64,000 nt of DNA from Methylobacterium thuringiense (GTDB lineage: Bacteria > Pseudomonadota > Alphaproteobacteria > Rhizobiales > Beijerinckiaceae). Positions within the stretch are counted from its first letter, which is position 1, and every line of letters begins with the position of its first letter. Positions 1-9,021 of the stretch are shown piece after piece. The position numbers and the translations under genes were made by a program. The stretch covers positions 1 through 64,000 of the forward strand of contig NZ_BPRA01000001.1 in the NCBI RefSeq assembly GCF_022179645.1, given 5' to 3'. The notes under the pieces were generated by a model that saw nothing but the letters and a program-made list of their open reading frames with translations, made no database searches and was not told the DNA's origin.

Positions 1-403
1 CCTCCCTCACATACCAGCGCAACACCACAAGCCCGCAGGCGCACGCCCACGGGCATAAACGCGTTCAGGGCCACACACGGCTAACCGCACGACCAAGGCC
101 ACCGGGACCCCGAGAGGGGAGGGCCCCAAGGCCACGGCAGGGCCGAGGCCCGCGCTCACGCAAGATGCGAAACGCGGCGAGCCGAATGTGCCGTCAGTCC
201 AACCCCAGCGGCCCGGACGAACCCGCACGGCGCCTGCGCTCACGCCCCCTCGCGATCGGCAGGACGGGCCGAGTCCCCGACGATCAGCGCCGCAGCTGGC
301 GAGCATCCCCTCGCGACAGCCTCCACACACCCAACCGATAAAGATCGCCAAACCGTCGCCGACGCAGAGCGCCAGCAAGGATCGATCGGAAAACCGAGAC
401 AGT
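1..403. other. no supportable gene at left edge
   Basis: GC-rich sequence downstream of tex. Open frames exist on both strands, but they run into tex in the wrong frame, show no family motif and have no ribosome-binding site, so I see no gene here. Confidence 0.5.
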
Positions 404-2719
404 TCAGCCGCGTCGGTCCTGTTGCGAGGCTGCGCGGCGCAATGCGTCGGCAAGAGCTCCGCCTCGATCGTCCTCGGTCGCCGGTTTCGACTGCATATGC
501 CGAGGATCGGGTCCTGAACTGCCGGGTTTCGGCGCGGCGCGGTCGATGGAATCGTCGAGGCGCATCGAGAGGCCGATCCGGTTGCGCGGGACATCGACCG
601 ACAGGACCAGAACGCGTACGACGTCACCGGCCTTCACGACCTCCGACGGCGCCGCGATCCGCTTCGTCGACATCGCCGAGATGTGCACGAGACCGTCCTG
701 ATGGACGCCGATATCGACGAAGGCACCGAATGCGGCAACGTTGGTGACGACGCCCTCTAGCTGCATGCCGGGCTTCAGGTCGGTGATCTTCTCGACGCCT
801 TCTTGGAAGCTCGCCGTCTTGAAGGCTGGGCGGGGATCCCGTCCGGGCTTTTCCAGCTCGCTGATGATGTCGCGTATTGTCGGGATGCCGAAGCGCGCAT
901 CGGCGAAAGCCGCGGGCTGCAGGCTCTTCAGCATGGCGGCGTTGCCGATCAGCGCGCGGATGTCGCTCTTCGTGGCCTCCAGGATGCGGCGCACCACCGG
1001 ATAGGCCTCCGGGTGGACCCCTGAGCTGTCGAGGGGATCTTTGCCGTCCTGAATCCGCAAGAACCCGGCCGACAACTCGAAGGCTTTCGGGCCTAGGCCG
1101 GCCACGGCCTTGATGGCCGTTCGGGTGCGGAACGGGCCGTTGGCGTCGCGGTGGGCCACGATGTTGGCCGCGACCGACGCACCCAGCCCCGAGACCTGCG
1201 AGAGCAGCGACGGCGAGGCCGTGTTCACGTCGACGCCCACCGCGTTCACCGCATCCTCGACGACCGCTGAGAGCGAGCGCGAGAGCTTCTGCTCGCTGAT
1301 ATCGTGCTGGTACTGTCCGACGCCGATCGACTTCGGATCGATCTTCACGAGCTCGGCCAGCGGATCCTGCAGACGCCGCGCGATCGAGACCGCACCACGA
1401 TGCGACACGTCGAGCCCAGGCAGCTCGCGCGAGGCGATCTCGGAAGCCGAGTACACCGAGGCCCCGGCTTCCGACACCATGACCTTGGCCATCTTCAGGC
1501 CGGGGTTGGCGGCAACGATCTCGGCGGCGAGCTTGTCGGTCTCGCGTGAGGCTGTGCCGTTACCGATCGCCAGCATCTCGACCTTGTGCTGCCGGCAGAG
1601 TTGTCCGAGCGTCGCCACGGTGTCGTTCCAGCGCCGCTGCGGCTCGTGCGGATACGTTGTCTCGACGGCGACGACCTTGCCGGTGGCGTCGACCACGGCG
1701 ATCTTGACACCGTTACGGTAACCGGGATCGAGCCCCATCGTGGTGCGGCCGCCTGCGGGCGCTGCGAGCAGCAGGTCCTTGAGATTGCCGGCAAATACCT
1801 TCACGGCCTCGGCCTCGGCCTTTTCAAAAAGGCGCGTGCGCAGGTCGGCCTTGATGCCGGTGCGGATCCTGGTGCGCCAGGACGACCTCACCACCTCCAT
1901 GAGCCAGCCATCGCCCGGGCGGCCTCTCGCAGAGATGCCGTGCCGACGGCAGATCGCGAGCTCATAGGGGCCCGGTGTGCCGGGAGCCGAATCTTCGCCC
2001 TCTGCTGCAAGGTCGAGGTCGAGAAAGCCTTCCGTCTCGCCACGAAACAGCGCGAGGATGCGGTGTGACGGCATGCGTTCCAGCCGCTCGCTCCAGTCGA
2101 AATAGTCCGAAAACTTCGCGCCTTCGATCGCCTTGCCCTTCTTGACCCGCGAAACGGCCGCGCCGGACTTCCAGAAATCCTCGCGCAGGCGGCCGACGAG
2201 ATCGGCGTCTTCGGCAAAGCGCTCGGTCAGGATGGCCTTGGCACCTTCCAAGGCGGCTTCCACCGTGTCGATGCCCTTGGCGCTCGATACATAGGCTTGC
2301 GCAACCTTGCGCGGATCGGTTTCGGGTTTGGCGAGCAGGATCTCGGACAGCGGACCGAGACCGGCCTCACGGGCCGTCTGCGCCTTGCTGCGGCGCCTCG
2401 GCTTGTAGGGCAGGTAAATGTCTTCGAGCCGGGCTTTCGTATCCGCACGGGCCAGAGCGGTCGCGAGTTCGGGCGTCAGCTTACCCTGTGCGCGGATGCT
2501 CTCGAGCACGGCCTCGCGGCGCTTCTGCAGATCGCGCAGATAGCCGAGGCGCTCTTCCAAGGTTCGCAATTGTGCGTCGTCGAGGAGACCCGTCGCTTCC
2601 TTGCGATAGCGGGCGATGAACGGCACGGTCGATCCGCCGTCGAGCAAGTCCACCGCAGCGGTGACCTGGGCTTCCCGCACACCGAGTTCTTCGGCGATCA
2701 GCAGGTTCACGGACGTCAT
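404..2719 (-). CDS. tex: Tex-family S1 RNA-binding transcription accessory protein
   Basis: 771 residues, the usual length of Tex. The N-terminal helical region (about 1-190) carries the Tex_N pattern. A YqgF/RNase H-like domain follows (about 325-460, with TMGLDPGYRNGVKIAVVD), then helix-hairpin-helix segments (about 500-560, VNTASPSLLSQVSGLG). An S1 RNA-binding domain lies near 650-720 (GVVTNVAAFGAFVDIGVHQDGLVH). The tail is basic and low complexity. Tex proteins bind nucleic acid and act in transcription or RNA turnover in the cytoplasm. The gene is transcribed away from the efflux operon that starts at about 3000. The start is the only methionine ahead of the conserved N terminus. Identification is firm; the cellular role is inferred from the family. 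Confidence 0.95.
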   Translation of the reverse strand: MTSVNLLIAEELGVREAQVTAAVDLLDGGSTVPFIARYRKEATGLLDDAQLRTLEERLGYLRDLQKRREAVLESIRAQGKLTPELATALARADTKARLEDIYLPYKPRRRSKAQTAREAGLGPLSEILLAKPETDPRKVAQAYVSSAKGIDTVEAALEGAKAILTERFAEDADLVGRLREDFWKSGAAVSRVKKGKAIEGAKFSDYFDWSERLERMPSHRILALFRGETEGFLDLDLAAEGEDSAPGTPGPYELAICRRHGISARGRPGDGWLMEVVRSSWRTRIRTGIKADLRTRLFEKAEAEAVKVFAGNLKDLLLAAPAGGRTTMGLDPGYRNGVKIAVVDATGKVVAVETTYPHEPQRRWNDTVATLGQLCRQHKVEMLAIGNGTASRETDKLAAEIVAANPGLKMAKVMVSEAGASVYSASEIASRELPGLDVSHRGAVSIARRLQDPLAELVKIDPKSIGVGQYQHDISEQKLSRSLSAVVEDAVNAVGVDVNTASPSLLSQVSGLGASVAANIVAHRDANGPFRTRTAIKAVAGLGPKAFELSAGFLRIQDGKDPLDSSGVHPEAYPVVRRILEATKSDIRALIGNAAMLKSLQPAAFADARFGIPTIRDIISELEKPGRDPRPAFKTASFQEGVEKITDLKPGMQLEGVVTNVAAFGAFVDIGVHQDGLVHISAMSTKRIAAPSEVVKAGDVVRVLVLSVDVPRNRIGLSMRLDDSIDRAAPKPGSSGPDPRHMQSKPATEDDRGGALADALRRAASQQDRRG

Positions 2720-2956
2720 GAGAACTCCGGGATGGGGCAGCGCAGCGGTTAGCCTATCCTAGCGAGAACGCGAAGGGTGAGGGGACGTCGAAGGGGCCGG
2801 ACCCACGGCGACGTCGCCTCGAGCAGGCGACCACGGCGGATCTCTCGATACGGCTACAGCAGCAGCGAACGGAGAGTTACGGCCGTATCCGCTTGGTCGT
2901 GCCGGCGCTTCGATCTGATCCCGACCCACACCGATCAGCGAAACGAGAATGAGAAC

Positions 2957-2994
2957 GAACGTTCATTGACATGAGAATGAACGTTCATTATAGA
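2957..2994 (+). promoter_or_regulatory. sigma70-type promoter with two TetR-type palindromes
   Basis: A -35 box TTGACA (2966-2971) and a -10 box TATAGA (2989-2994) are separated by exactly 17 bases. The spacer is almost filled by a perfect 14-bp palindrome, AATGAACGTTCATT (2976-2989). A second, imperfect copy with the same GAACGTTC core (2957-2964) lies just upstream of the -35 box. The two dyad centres are 22 bp apart, about two helical turns on the same DNA face. Transcription should start near 3001. The design predicts repression by the TetR protein encoded 0.3 kb downstream. Confidence 0.85.
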
Positions 2995-3017
2995 GAATGG
3001 GCAGCCGGGAGATGGCG

Positions 3018-3326
3018 ATGAACACGATATGTCGTGATGGTTGGTCGAGCCGCGACGCGGATCGGTCAGGGGACGTCCAGTCGAGCATGTCGCGAATCTT
3101 CGCGACGATCCGGGTGGCATCGACCCCATCGAACCTGTTGCTCGCACTCGCCGTGATTGCGGGATGGCTGGCGCTCGTGTCTTGGACCGGTGTCGGACCG
3201 GACGGTTGGCAGGCACGATCGTGCGCGGACCTCGACCTTGGGCGCACAGCCTGCAACGCGGCCCGGCTGTCGAAGAACCAGGACCGTCTCGTCCCGCATA
3301 CGATGACGACAGGGTTCGTCCGGTGA
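3018..3326 (+). CDS. small single-pass membrane protein, first gene of efflux operon
   Basis: Predicted 102-residue protein that I do not recognise. It has a polar N terminus (about 1-37), one strong membrane segment (about 38-57, containing NLLLALAVIAGWLALVSW), and a 45-residue tail with two cysteines (SCADLDLGRTAC) that would probably face the periplasm. ATG 3018 has a GGGAG ribosome-binding sequence 6 bases upstream and lies about 17 bases after the predicted transcription start. Its TGA overlaps the GTG of tetR in a GTGA junction, which suggests translational coupling. Without this gene the tetR message would have a 320-base leader. Later starts, for example ATG 3087, are possible. A role as an accessory subunit of the pump is only a guess. 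Confidence 0.6.
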   Translation: MNTICRDGWSSRDADRSGDVQSSMSRIFATIRVASTPSNLLLALAVIAGWLALVSWTGVGPDGWQARSCADLDLGRTACNAARLSKNQDRLVPHTMTTGFVR

Positions 3327-3958
3327 GCGCAGGCGTCAGCACCGTCATCGACGTCGGACGCGGTCATGCGGCGCGGCGCGAGCACATACTCGATGCCGCG
3401 GAAACCTGCTTCATCCGCAACGGCTTTCACCGGACCACGATGCTGGATCTGGCAAAGGCCGCGGCGATGAGCGCCGGGAATTTCTATCGGTACTTCTCAT
3501 CGAAGGAGGCCATCGTGCTCGGCTTGGCGGAGCGCAAGCGCGAGCGCGGCATCGCCATGCTGGGCGAACTGGAAAAGAGCGGCGACCGGCGCGCGGCGTT
3601 CTTCGGTATCCTCACCCGGATCTTCCTGGATCTTACGCCCGAGGCCGCGGTGCTGCGGCTCGACATTTGGTCCGAGGCGACGCGCAACCCGGCCATCGCA
3701 GCGATGACCGAGAGTTCCGAGGCGGAAACCCGCGCCTGGTTCATCGACATGTTCGAGGCGCTCGCCACCTCGCCGGACTGTGATCCGCCGGCGCTCTATG
3801 CCTTGGTGAGCCACCTGCTGAAGGGCGTCATCGTCGATCGGGCCCTGACGCCCGACTTCGACCCGGCAGCCGCCGTCGCGCAAATGCTGCGGTTGCTCGA
3901 AGCCGGGCTCGGCGGACGCCTGCCGACCTCGTCCGATACAACTGGGACACCGTCGTGA
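3323..3958 (+). CDS. TetR/AcrR-family repressor of the adjacent RND pump
   Basis: 211 residues from GTG 3323. The N-terminal helix-turn-helix domain reads RREHILDAAETCFIRNGFHR, then TTMLDLAKAAAMSAGNFYRYFSSKEA, which is the TetR_N signature. The C-terminal ligand-binding domain is divergent. An AGGG sequence lies 8 bases before the GTG. An in-frame ATG at 3041 would add 94 unconserved residues overlapping the small membrane gene, so I reject it. The stop overlaps the start region of the adaptor gene, so tetR, adaptor and pump form one operon. The protein probably binds the GAACGTTC palindromes at 2957-2989 and is released by a pump substrate; the inducer is unknown. Confidence 0.9.
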   Translation: MSAGVSTVIDVGRGHAARREHILDAAETCFIRNGFHRTTMLDLAKAAAMSAGNFYRYFSSKEAIVLGLAERKRERGIAMLGELEKSGDRRAAFFGILTRIFLDLTPEAAVLRLDIWSEATRNPAIAAMTESSEAETRAWFIDMFEALATSPDCDPPALYALVSHLLKGVIVDRALTPDFDPAAAVAQMLRLLEAGLGGRLPTSSDTTGTPS

Positions 3959-5196
3959 TGACTGCCATCCGCATATGGGCCGGCACGGCCTTGCTGTCGC
4001 TCGGCTTCGCCCTGACTGCGTCGTCCGCACAGGCCGAGGGCACGCTGGCGACCGCCAAAGCGAACCTGATCCCGGCCGTGAGCGTGGTTGAGGCCACCCG
4101 CCGCGAGATCGTCGAAAGCGTCATCGTCACCGGTACGCTGGTGCCCCGCGACGAGATCCTGGTGACGCCCGAGATCGACGGCTATCGCGTCACCGAGGTG
4201 TTGGTGGAAGAGGGCATGCGCGTCCAGCGCGGTCAGGTCCTCGCCCGCCTCTCGCACGACCTGATCGACCGGCAGCTCGCCCAGCAGAGCGCCCTCGTCG
4301 ACAAGGCGACCGCTGCGGTGCCGCAGGCCCAGAGCAGCATCGAGCAGGCCGAGGCGGCCGAGACCGAGGCGCGTCTCGGCTATGACCGCGCCCGGCAGCT
4401 CATGCAGACCGGCAACGCCACGGCGGTGGTGATGGAGAGCCGCACGGCGGCGCTTCGCCAGGCCGAGGGCAAGCTCGCCTTCGCGCGCAACGGACTGCTC
4501 ATCGCCAAGGCCGAGCTCGCCCAGGCCAAGGCCGTTCACGACGAGCTCGAACTCCGTCTCGCCCGCACCGAGATCCGCGCGCCGGAAGCCGGCATCGTCA
4601 GCCGCCGCACGGCCCGGGTCGGCATCACCGCCTCGTCGTCCGCCGAGCCGCTGTTCCGGCTCATCGCTCGCGGCGAGATCGAGCTGGAGGGCGAGGTCAT
4701 CGAGACCAAGCTGCCGCTCCTGCACGAGGGCCGCCCGGCCTGGATCGAACTCGGCAGCGGCGAGCGCGTGCGCGGCAGCGTCCGCGCCGTCTATCCGGAG
4801 GTCGACAAGGCGAGTCGGCTGGGCAAGGTCCGCGTCCGGCTCGATGCCGACCCGCGCCTGCGCATCGGCACCTTCGCCCGCGGCGCCGTCGAACTCGCCC
4901 GCACCCGCGGCGTGACCGTGCCGCAGGCCTCCGTGCTCTATGGCGGAGCCAAAGGCAGCAGCGTGCTGGTGGCGGCCGGCGACCGGGTCGAGGCCCGCGA
5001 GGTCCGCACCGGCCTCTCCGACGACGACGACATCGAGATCCGCACCGGCCTCGCGGAGGGCGAGCGCGTCGTCGCCCTCGCCGGCAGTTTCTTGCGGGAC
5101 GGCGACAAAGTTAGGCCGATCCCCGTCGCGACGGCGGTGCCGGCCGTGGCCGAGGCGCCGTCGCCCCAGGCCAGCGCCGAAGCCGGCACTCCCTGA
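3958..5196 (+). CDS. RND efflux periplasmic adaptor (membrane fusion protein)
   Basis: 412 residues from ATG 3958; GTG 3955 is an alternative two-residue-class choice. A signal peptide (about 1-24, cleavage after SSAQA) is followed by the biotinyl-lipoyl-like half motif (EVLVEEGMRVQRGQVLARL), an Ala/Glu-rich alpha-helical hairpin (about 100-185), the second lipoyl half (TEIRAPEAGIVSRRTARVG) and beta-barrel and membrane-proximal domains to the end. Adaptors of this family link an inner-membrane RND pump to a TolC-like channel. The start overlaps the tetR stop (TGATG) and the pump gene follows after 41 bases, so the three are co-transcribed. No outer-membrane factor gene lies nearby. Confidence 0.93.
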   Translation: MTAIRIWAGTALLSLGFALTASSAQAEGTLATAKANLIPAVSVVEATRREIVESVIVTGTLVPRDEILVTPEIDGYRVTEVLVEEGMRVQRGQVLARLSHDLIDRQLAQQSALVDKATAAVPQAQSSIEQAEAAETEARLGYDRARQLMQTGNATAVVMESRTAALRQAEGKLAFARNGLLIAKAELAQAKAVHDELELRLARTEIRAPEAGIVSRRTARVGITASSSAEPLFRLIARGEIELEGEVIETKLPLLHEGRPAWIELGSGERVRGSVRAVYPEVDKASRLGKVRVRLDADPRLRIGTFARGAVELARTRGVTVPQASVLYGGAKGSSVLVAAGDRVEAREVRTGLSDDDDIEIRTGLAEGERVVALAGSFLRDGDKVRPIPVATAVPAVAEAPSPQASAEAGTP

Positions 5197-5237
5197 GCCG
5201 ACGCCGTCCAGCTAGTTGCAAAAAGCGGGTTGCTCCG

Positions 5238-8200
5238 ATGCGCTTGAACATTTCCGCCTGGGCAATCCGCAACCCGATCGGGCCGCTGGTCCTGTTCCTC
5301 GTGCTGATCGTCCTCGGCCTCGTGAGCTTCCGCGGCCTGGCGGTGACGAAGATGCCGAACATCGACGTACCGATCGTCTCGGTGGCGATCACGCAGTCCG
5401 GCGCGGCCCCCTCCGAACTGCAGACCCAGGTCACGAAATGGGTCGAGGATTCGATCGCGGGCGTGCGTGGGGTCAAGCACATCACCTCGGCGATCACCGA
5501 GGGTTCGTCGGTCACCACCGTCGAGTTTCGGCTGGAGGTGAACACCGACCGCGCCGTCAACGACGTGAAGGACGCGGTCTCGAAGATCCGCATCAACCTG
5601 CCGCGCACCATCGAGGAGCCGGTGATCAGTCGTGTCGAGATCGCCGGCCTGCCGATCCTCGTCTACGGCGTGAAGGCCCCGGCGATGAACCCGGCCGAGC
5701 TGTCCTGGTTCGTCGAGGACAAGGTCGCGCGCACCCTCCAGGGCGTGAAGGGCGTCGGCGGGGTCGAGCGCGTCGGCGGCGTCGCCCGCGAGATGCGCAT
5801 CGTGCTCCAGCCCGACCGGCTTCTGGCGCTCGGCATCACCGCGGCCGATGTGAACCGGCAGCTCCGCCTGACCTCGGCCGACATGGCGGGCGGGCGCGGC
5901 GAGGTCGGCGGCCGCGAGCAGTCGATCCGCACGCTTGCGGCCTCGCGCACCATCCGCGACCTCAAGGCGACCTCCATCGTCCTGCCCGCCGGCCGCAAGG
6001 TGCGGCTCGACGACCTCGCCTCGGTGCAGGACGCCATCGAGGAGCCGCGCACCTTCGCCCGCTTCGACGGTGAGCCGGTGGTGGCCTTCACGGTCTCGCG
6101 CGGCTCGGGTGCCAGCGATGCGGACGTCGCGGCGGGCGTCGAGAAGAGGGTCGCCGAGTTCCAAGCTTCCTATCCCGACATCCTCTTCGAAAAGATCGAT
6201 TCCTCAGTTTCCTCGACCATCGGCAGCTACGATTCCGCGATGCACACCCTGATCGAGGGTGCCGCGCTCGCCGTGCTGGTGGTGTTCCTGTTCCTGCGCG
6301 ACTGGCGCGCGACGCTGATCGCGGCGATCGCCCTTCCGCTTTCGGTCTTCCCGACCTTCTGGGCGATGGACATGCTCGGCTTCACGCTGAACGGCATCAG
6401 CCTGCTCGCGATCACGCTCGTCACCGGCATCCTCGTCGACGATGCCATCGTCGAGATCGAGAACATCGTTCGCCACATGCGACTCGGCAAATCCGCCTAC
6501 CGCGCGGCGATCGAGGGTGCCGACGAGATCGGGCTGGCCGTCATCGCCATCACCGCGACGCTGATCGCGGTGTTCGCGCCGGTCTCGTTCATGCCCGGCA
6601 TCGCCGGGCGCTACTTCATTCAGTTCGGGCTGACCATCGCGGTCTCGGTGTTCATGTCGCTGCTCGTGGCGCGGCTAATCACGCCGATGCTCGCCGCCTA
6701 CTTCTTGCGCGACCATGCTCACGTCGAGGAGCGCGAGGGCCCGGTCATGCGTGCCTATGGCCGGCTCGTCAGCTGGTCGGTACGCCACCGGGTGATCACG
6801 CTGATCGTCGGTCTCGGTCTCTTCGCTGCTTCGCTCGCGTCCACCGGCCTGCTGCCCTCCGGCTTCGTGCCGAAGCAGGACAATGCCCGCACCCTCGTCA
6901 TGGTCGAGCTGGCGCCCGGTGCGAAGCTCGCCGACACCATCGCCGTGTCCGACCGGGTGGTCGCCCGCATCCGCACCCTGCCCGAAGTGGTTTCCGTTTT
7001 CGTCGATGGCGGCCGTCAGGCCGGCGGCAAGAAGGAGACGCGGCTGGCGACGCTGACCGTCAACCTGACCCCGAAGAACCGGCGTACGAAGAAGCAATGG
7101 ACCATCGAGAGCGAGATCGCCGCCCTCATCGCCGAGGAGCCGGACATCCGCTCCTGGACTCTTCGCGATAGCGGGCAGCGTGACCTCGCGCTGGTGGTCG
7201 GCGGACCCGATGCCGACGTGGTCGCGGAGGTCGCCGCCCGGCTCCAGCGCGACATGGCCGCGATCCCGCACCTCATCGCAGTGATGTCGACGGCGCCGCT
7301 CAACCGCACCGAGGTCCGCATCCGCCCCAAGGAGGGCTCGGCCGCCGATCTCGGCGTCTCCACCGACGCCATCGCCGAAACCGTGCGGGTCGGGACGATC
7401 GGCGACATCGGCCTGAACCTCGCCAAGTTCAACGCCAAGGATCGCCAGATCCCGATCCGTGTCCAACTCCCGGACAGCGCCCGCGGCGCGGTCTCGCGGC
7501 TCGAGAACCTCAAGGTGCCGGCCAAGAACGGCACCGCCGTGCCGCTAGCCGCCGTCGCCGACATCGAACTCGACCAGGGCCCCGGCGCGATCGACCGCTA
7601 CGACCGCGTGATCCGCGTCGCGGTGGAGGCCAATATGGAGGGCTCGGACGCGCTGGGCTCGCTGATCCAGCAGGCGCTGCAGACGCCCACCGCGAAAAAC
7701 CTGCCGCCGGGGGTGACCATCCGCCAGACGGGCGACGCCGAGATCATGGGCGAGGTGTTTTCGGGCTTCCTCATGGCGATGGGCGCCGGGATCATGATGG
7801 TCTACGCCGTGCTGGTGCTGCTGTTCGGCAACTTCCTGCAGCCGCTGACCATCCTGTTCTCGCTGCCGCTCTCCATCGGCGGCGCGATCCTCGGCCTCCT
7901 CATCCTCAACATGCCGATCTCGATGCCCGTCGTGATCGGCATCCTGATGCTGATGGGGCTGGTGACGAAGAACGCGATCATGCTCGTCGACTTCGCGGTC
8001 GAGGAGATGCGCACCGGTGTCGACCGTGTCACCGCCATCGTCGATGCCGGCCGCAAGCGCGCCCGGCCGATCGTGATGACCACCATCGCCATGGCCGCCG
8101 GCATGGTGCCCTCTGCCATGGCGCTCGGCGTCGGCGGCGAATTCCGCGCGCCGATGGCGGTGGCCGTCATCTCCGGCCTGATCGTCTCGACCCTGCTGTC

Positions 8201-8345
8201 GCTGGTCTTCGTGCCCGCCGTGTTCCTGCTGATGGACAGCCTCGGCAACGTCCTCGGGCGCGTGTTCGGACGCTTCGTCGGTCAACGCGACGAACCTTCC
8301 GAGGAATCCTCACAGATCCATTCCCCTGCGGCCGTGTCGCGATAG
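5238..8345 (+). CDS. RND-superfamily efflux pump permease
   Basis: 1035 residues, normal for the AcrB-like HAE1 group. TM1 (about 12-32) is followed by a periplasmic porter domain, then TM2-6. The proton-relay helix carries the paired aspartates in GILVDDAIVEIENI. A second porter domain (about 550-830) and TM7-12 follow, with the conserved GLVTKNAIMLVDFAVEEMR. The architecture is complete with no frameshift. It probably exports drugs, solvents or metabolites from periplasm or inner leaflet using proton motive force together with the adaptor encoded just upstream. Substrate cannot be read from the sequence. Control by the adjacent TetR regulator is inferred from the promoter design at 2957-2994. 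Confidence 0.94.
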   Translation: MRLNISAWAIRNPIGPLVLFLVLIVLGLVSFRGLAVTKMPNIDVPIVSVAITQSGAAPSELQTQVTKWVEDSIAGVRGVKHITSAITEGSSVTTVEFRLEVNTDRAVNDVKDAVSKIRINLPRTIEEPVISRVEIAGLPILVYGVKAPAMNPAELSWFVEDKVARTLQGVKGVGGVERVGGVAREMRIVLQPDRLLALGITAADVNRQLRLTSADMAGGRGEVGGREQSIRTLAASRTIRDLKATSIVLPAGRKVRLDDLASVQDAIEEPRTFARFDGEPVVAFTVSRGSGASDADVAAGVEKRVAEFQASYPDILFEKIDSSVSSTIGSYDSAMHTLIEGAALAVLVVFLFLRDWRATLIAAIALPLSVFPTFWAMDMLGFTLNGISLLAITLVTGILVDDAIVEIENIVRHMRLGKSAYRAAIEGADEIGLAVIAITATLIAVFAPVSFMPGIAGRYFIQFGLTIAVSVFMSLLVARLITPMLAAYFLRDHAHVEEREGPVMRAYGRLVSWSVRHRVITLIVGLGLFAASLASTGLLPSGFVPKQDNARTLVMVELAPGAKLADTIAVSDRVVARIRTLPEVVSVFVDGGRQAGGKKETRLATLTVNLTPKNRRTKKQWTIESEIAALIAEEPDIRSWTLRDSGQRDLALVVGGPDADVVAEVAARLQRDMAAIPHLIAVMSTAPLNRTEVRIRPKEGSAADLGVSTDAIAETVRVGTIGDIGLNLAKFNAKDRQIPIRVQLPDSARGAVSRLENLKVPAKNGTAVPLAAVADIELDQGPGAIDRYDRVIRVAVEANMEGSDALGSLIQQALQTPTAKNLPPGVTIRQTGDAEIMGEVFSGFLMAMGAGIMMVYAVLVLLFGNFLQPLTILFSLPLSIGGAILGLLILNMPISMPVVIGILMLMGLVTKNAIMLVDFAVEEMRTGVDRVTAIVDAGRKRARPIVMTTIAMAAGMVPSAMALGVGGEFRAPMAVAVISGLIVSTLLSLVFVPAVFLLMDSLGNVLGRVFGRFVGQRDEPSEESSQIHSPAAVSR

Positions 8346-8391
8346 GGCCGATCGCATCACTCCCGCTTCTTCACGCGAGCAAGAGGTATCG

Positions 8392-8973
8392 ATGACACCC
8401 ATCGTCGTCCGCGCCGCTACGGCGACACTCTTTGCCGTCGCCGCTTTCAGCTGCGTCGATTCGAGCTCGGCACGTGCCTCCGAACCCTTCGGTACGTGGC
8501 TCACCGAAGACGGTCGCGCGCGCGTTCGGACGGAGCGCTGCAAATCGGAGAGCACGCGCCTTTGCGGCTACGTCGTCTGGGGGAGCAAGCCGCAGGACGA
8601 TAACGGCAAGGCAAAAGTCGACAAGTACAACCCGGACCCGAGCAAGCAGACACGCCTGCAACTCGGCCATCAAATGTTGCCCGGGCTGCAGCCGAATGGC
8701 GAGGGGCACTACGAAGGCAAGATCTACAATGCCGACAACGGCAAATCCTACGACGTGACGGTATGGAGCGACCAGCCTTCGGTCCTGACCGTCAAGGGCT
8801 GCATGCTGGTGTTCTGCGCCTCGCAGGCCTGGAAGCGCGTCGAGGACGTAGCGCCCGGTCAGCTTCAGGGGGCGACCGACACGGCAGGCGGTCCGCGATC
8901 CGATCCAGAATGGGCTGCCAAGCCCGCAGCGAAGGGCCGCCCGGCGGGAACGGCCACGCCCGGACCCAGATAG
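8392..8973 (+). CDS. DUF2147 secreted protein
   Basis: 193 residues. An N-terminal signal peptide (about 1-27, ending near SSARA) precedes a DUF2147-type domain (about 30-150): FGTWLTEDGRARVRTERC, LCGYVVW, EGKIYNADNGKSYDV and LTVKGCMLVFCASQAWKRV. Four cysteines (in TERC, TRLCGY, KGCM and VFCA) could form disulfides. The C-terminal 45 residues are low complexity. Members of this family are small extracytoplasmic beta-barrel-like proteins of unclear function. It begins 46 bases after the RND pump gene on the same strand and may be the last gene of that operon, but a link with efflux is not shown. Confidence 0.85.
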   Translation: MTPIVVRAATATLFAVAAFSCVDSSSARASEPFGTWLTEDGRARVRTERCKSESTRLCGYVVWGSKPQDDNGKAKVDKYNPDPSKQTRLQLGHQMLPGLQPNGEGHYEGKIYNADNGKSYDVTVWSDQPSVLTVKGCMLVFCASQAWKRVEDVAPGQLQGATDTAGGPRSDPEWAAKPAAKGRPAGTATPGPR

Positions 8974-9021
8974 GACGATTACCGGATCACCGCACGACGA
9001 CTCAGGGTGACGAGATCGCCT

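Noticed and set aside
7..627. 206-codon minus-strand frame at left edge
   Set aside because: It overlaps tex in another frame, is Arg/Ser/Cys-rich shadow sequence and has no motif or ribosome-binding site.
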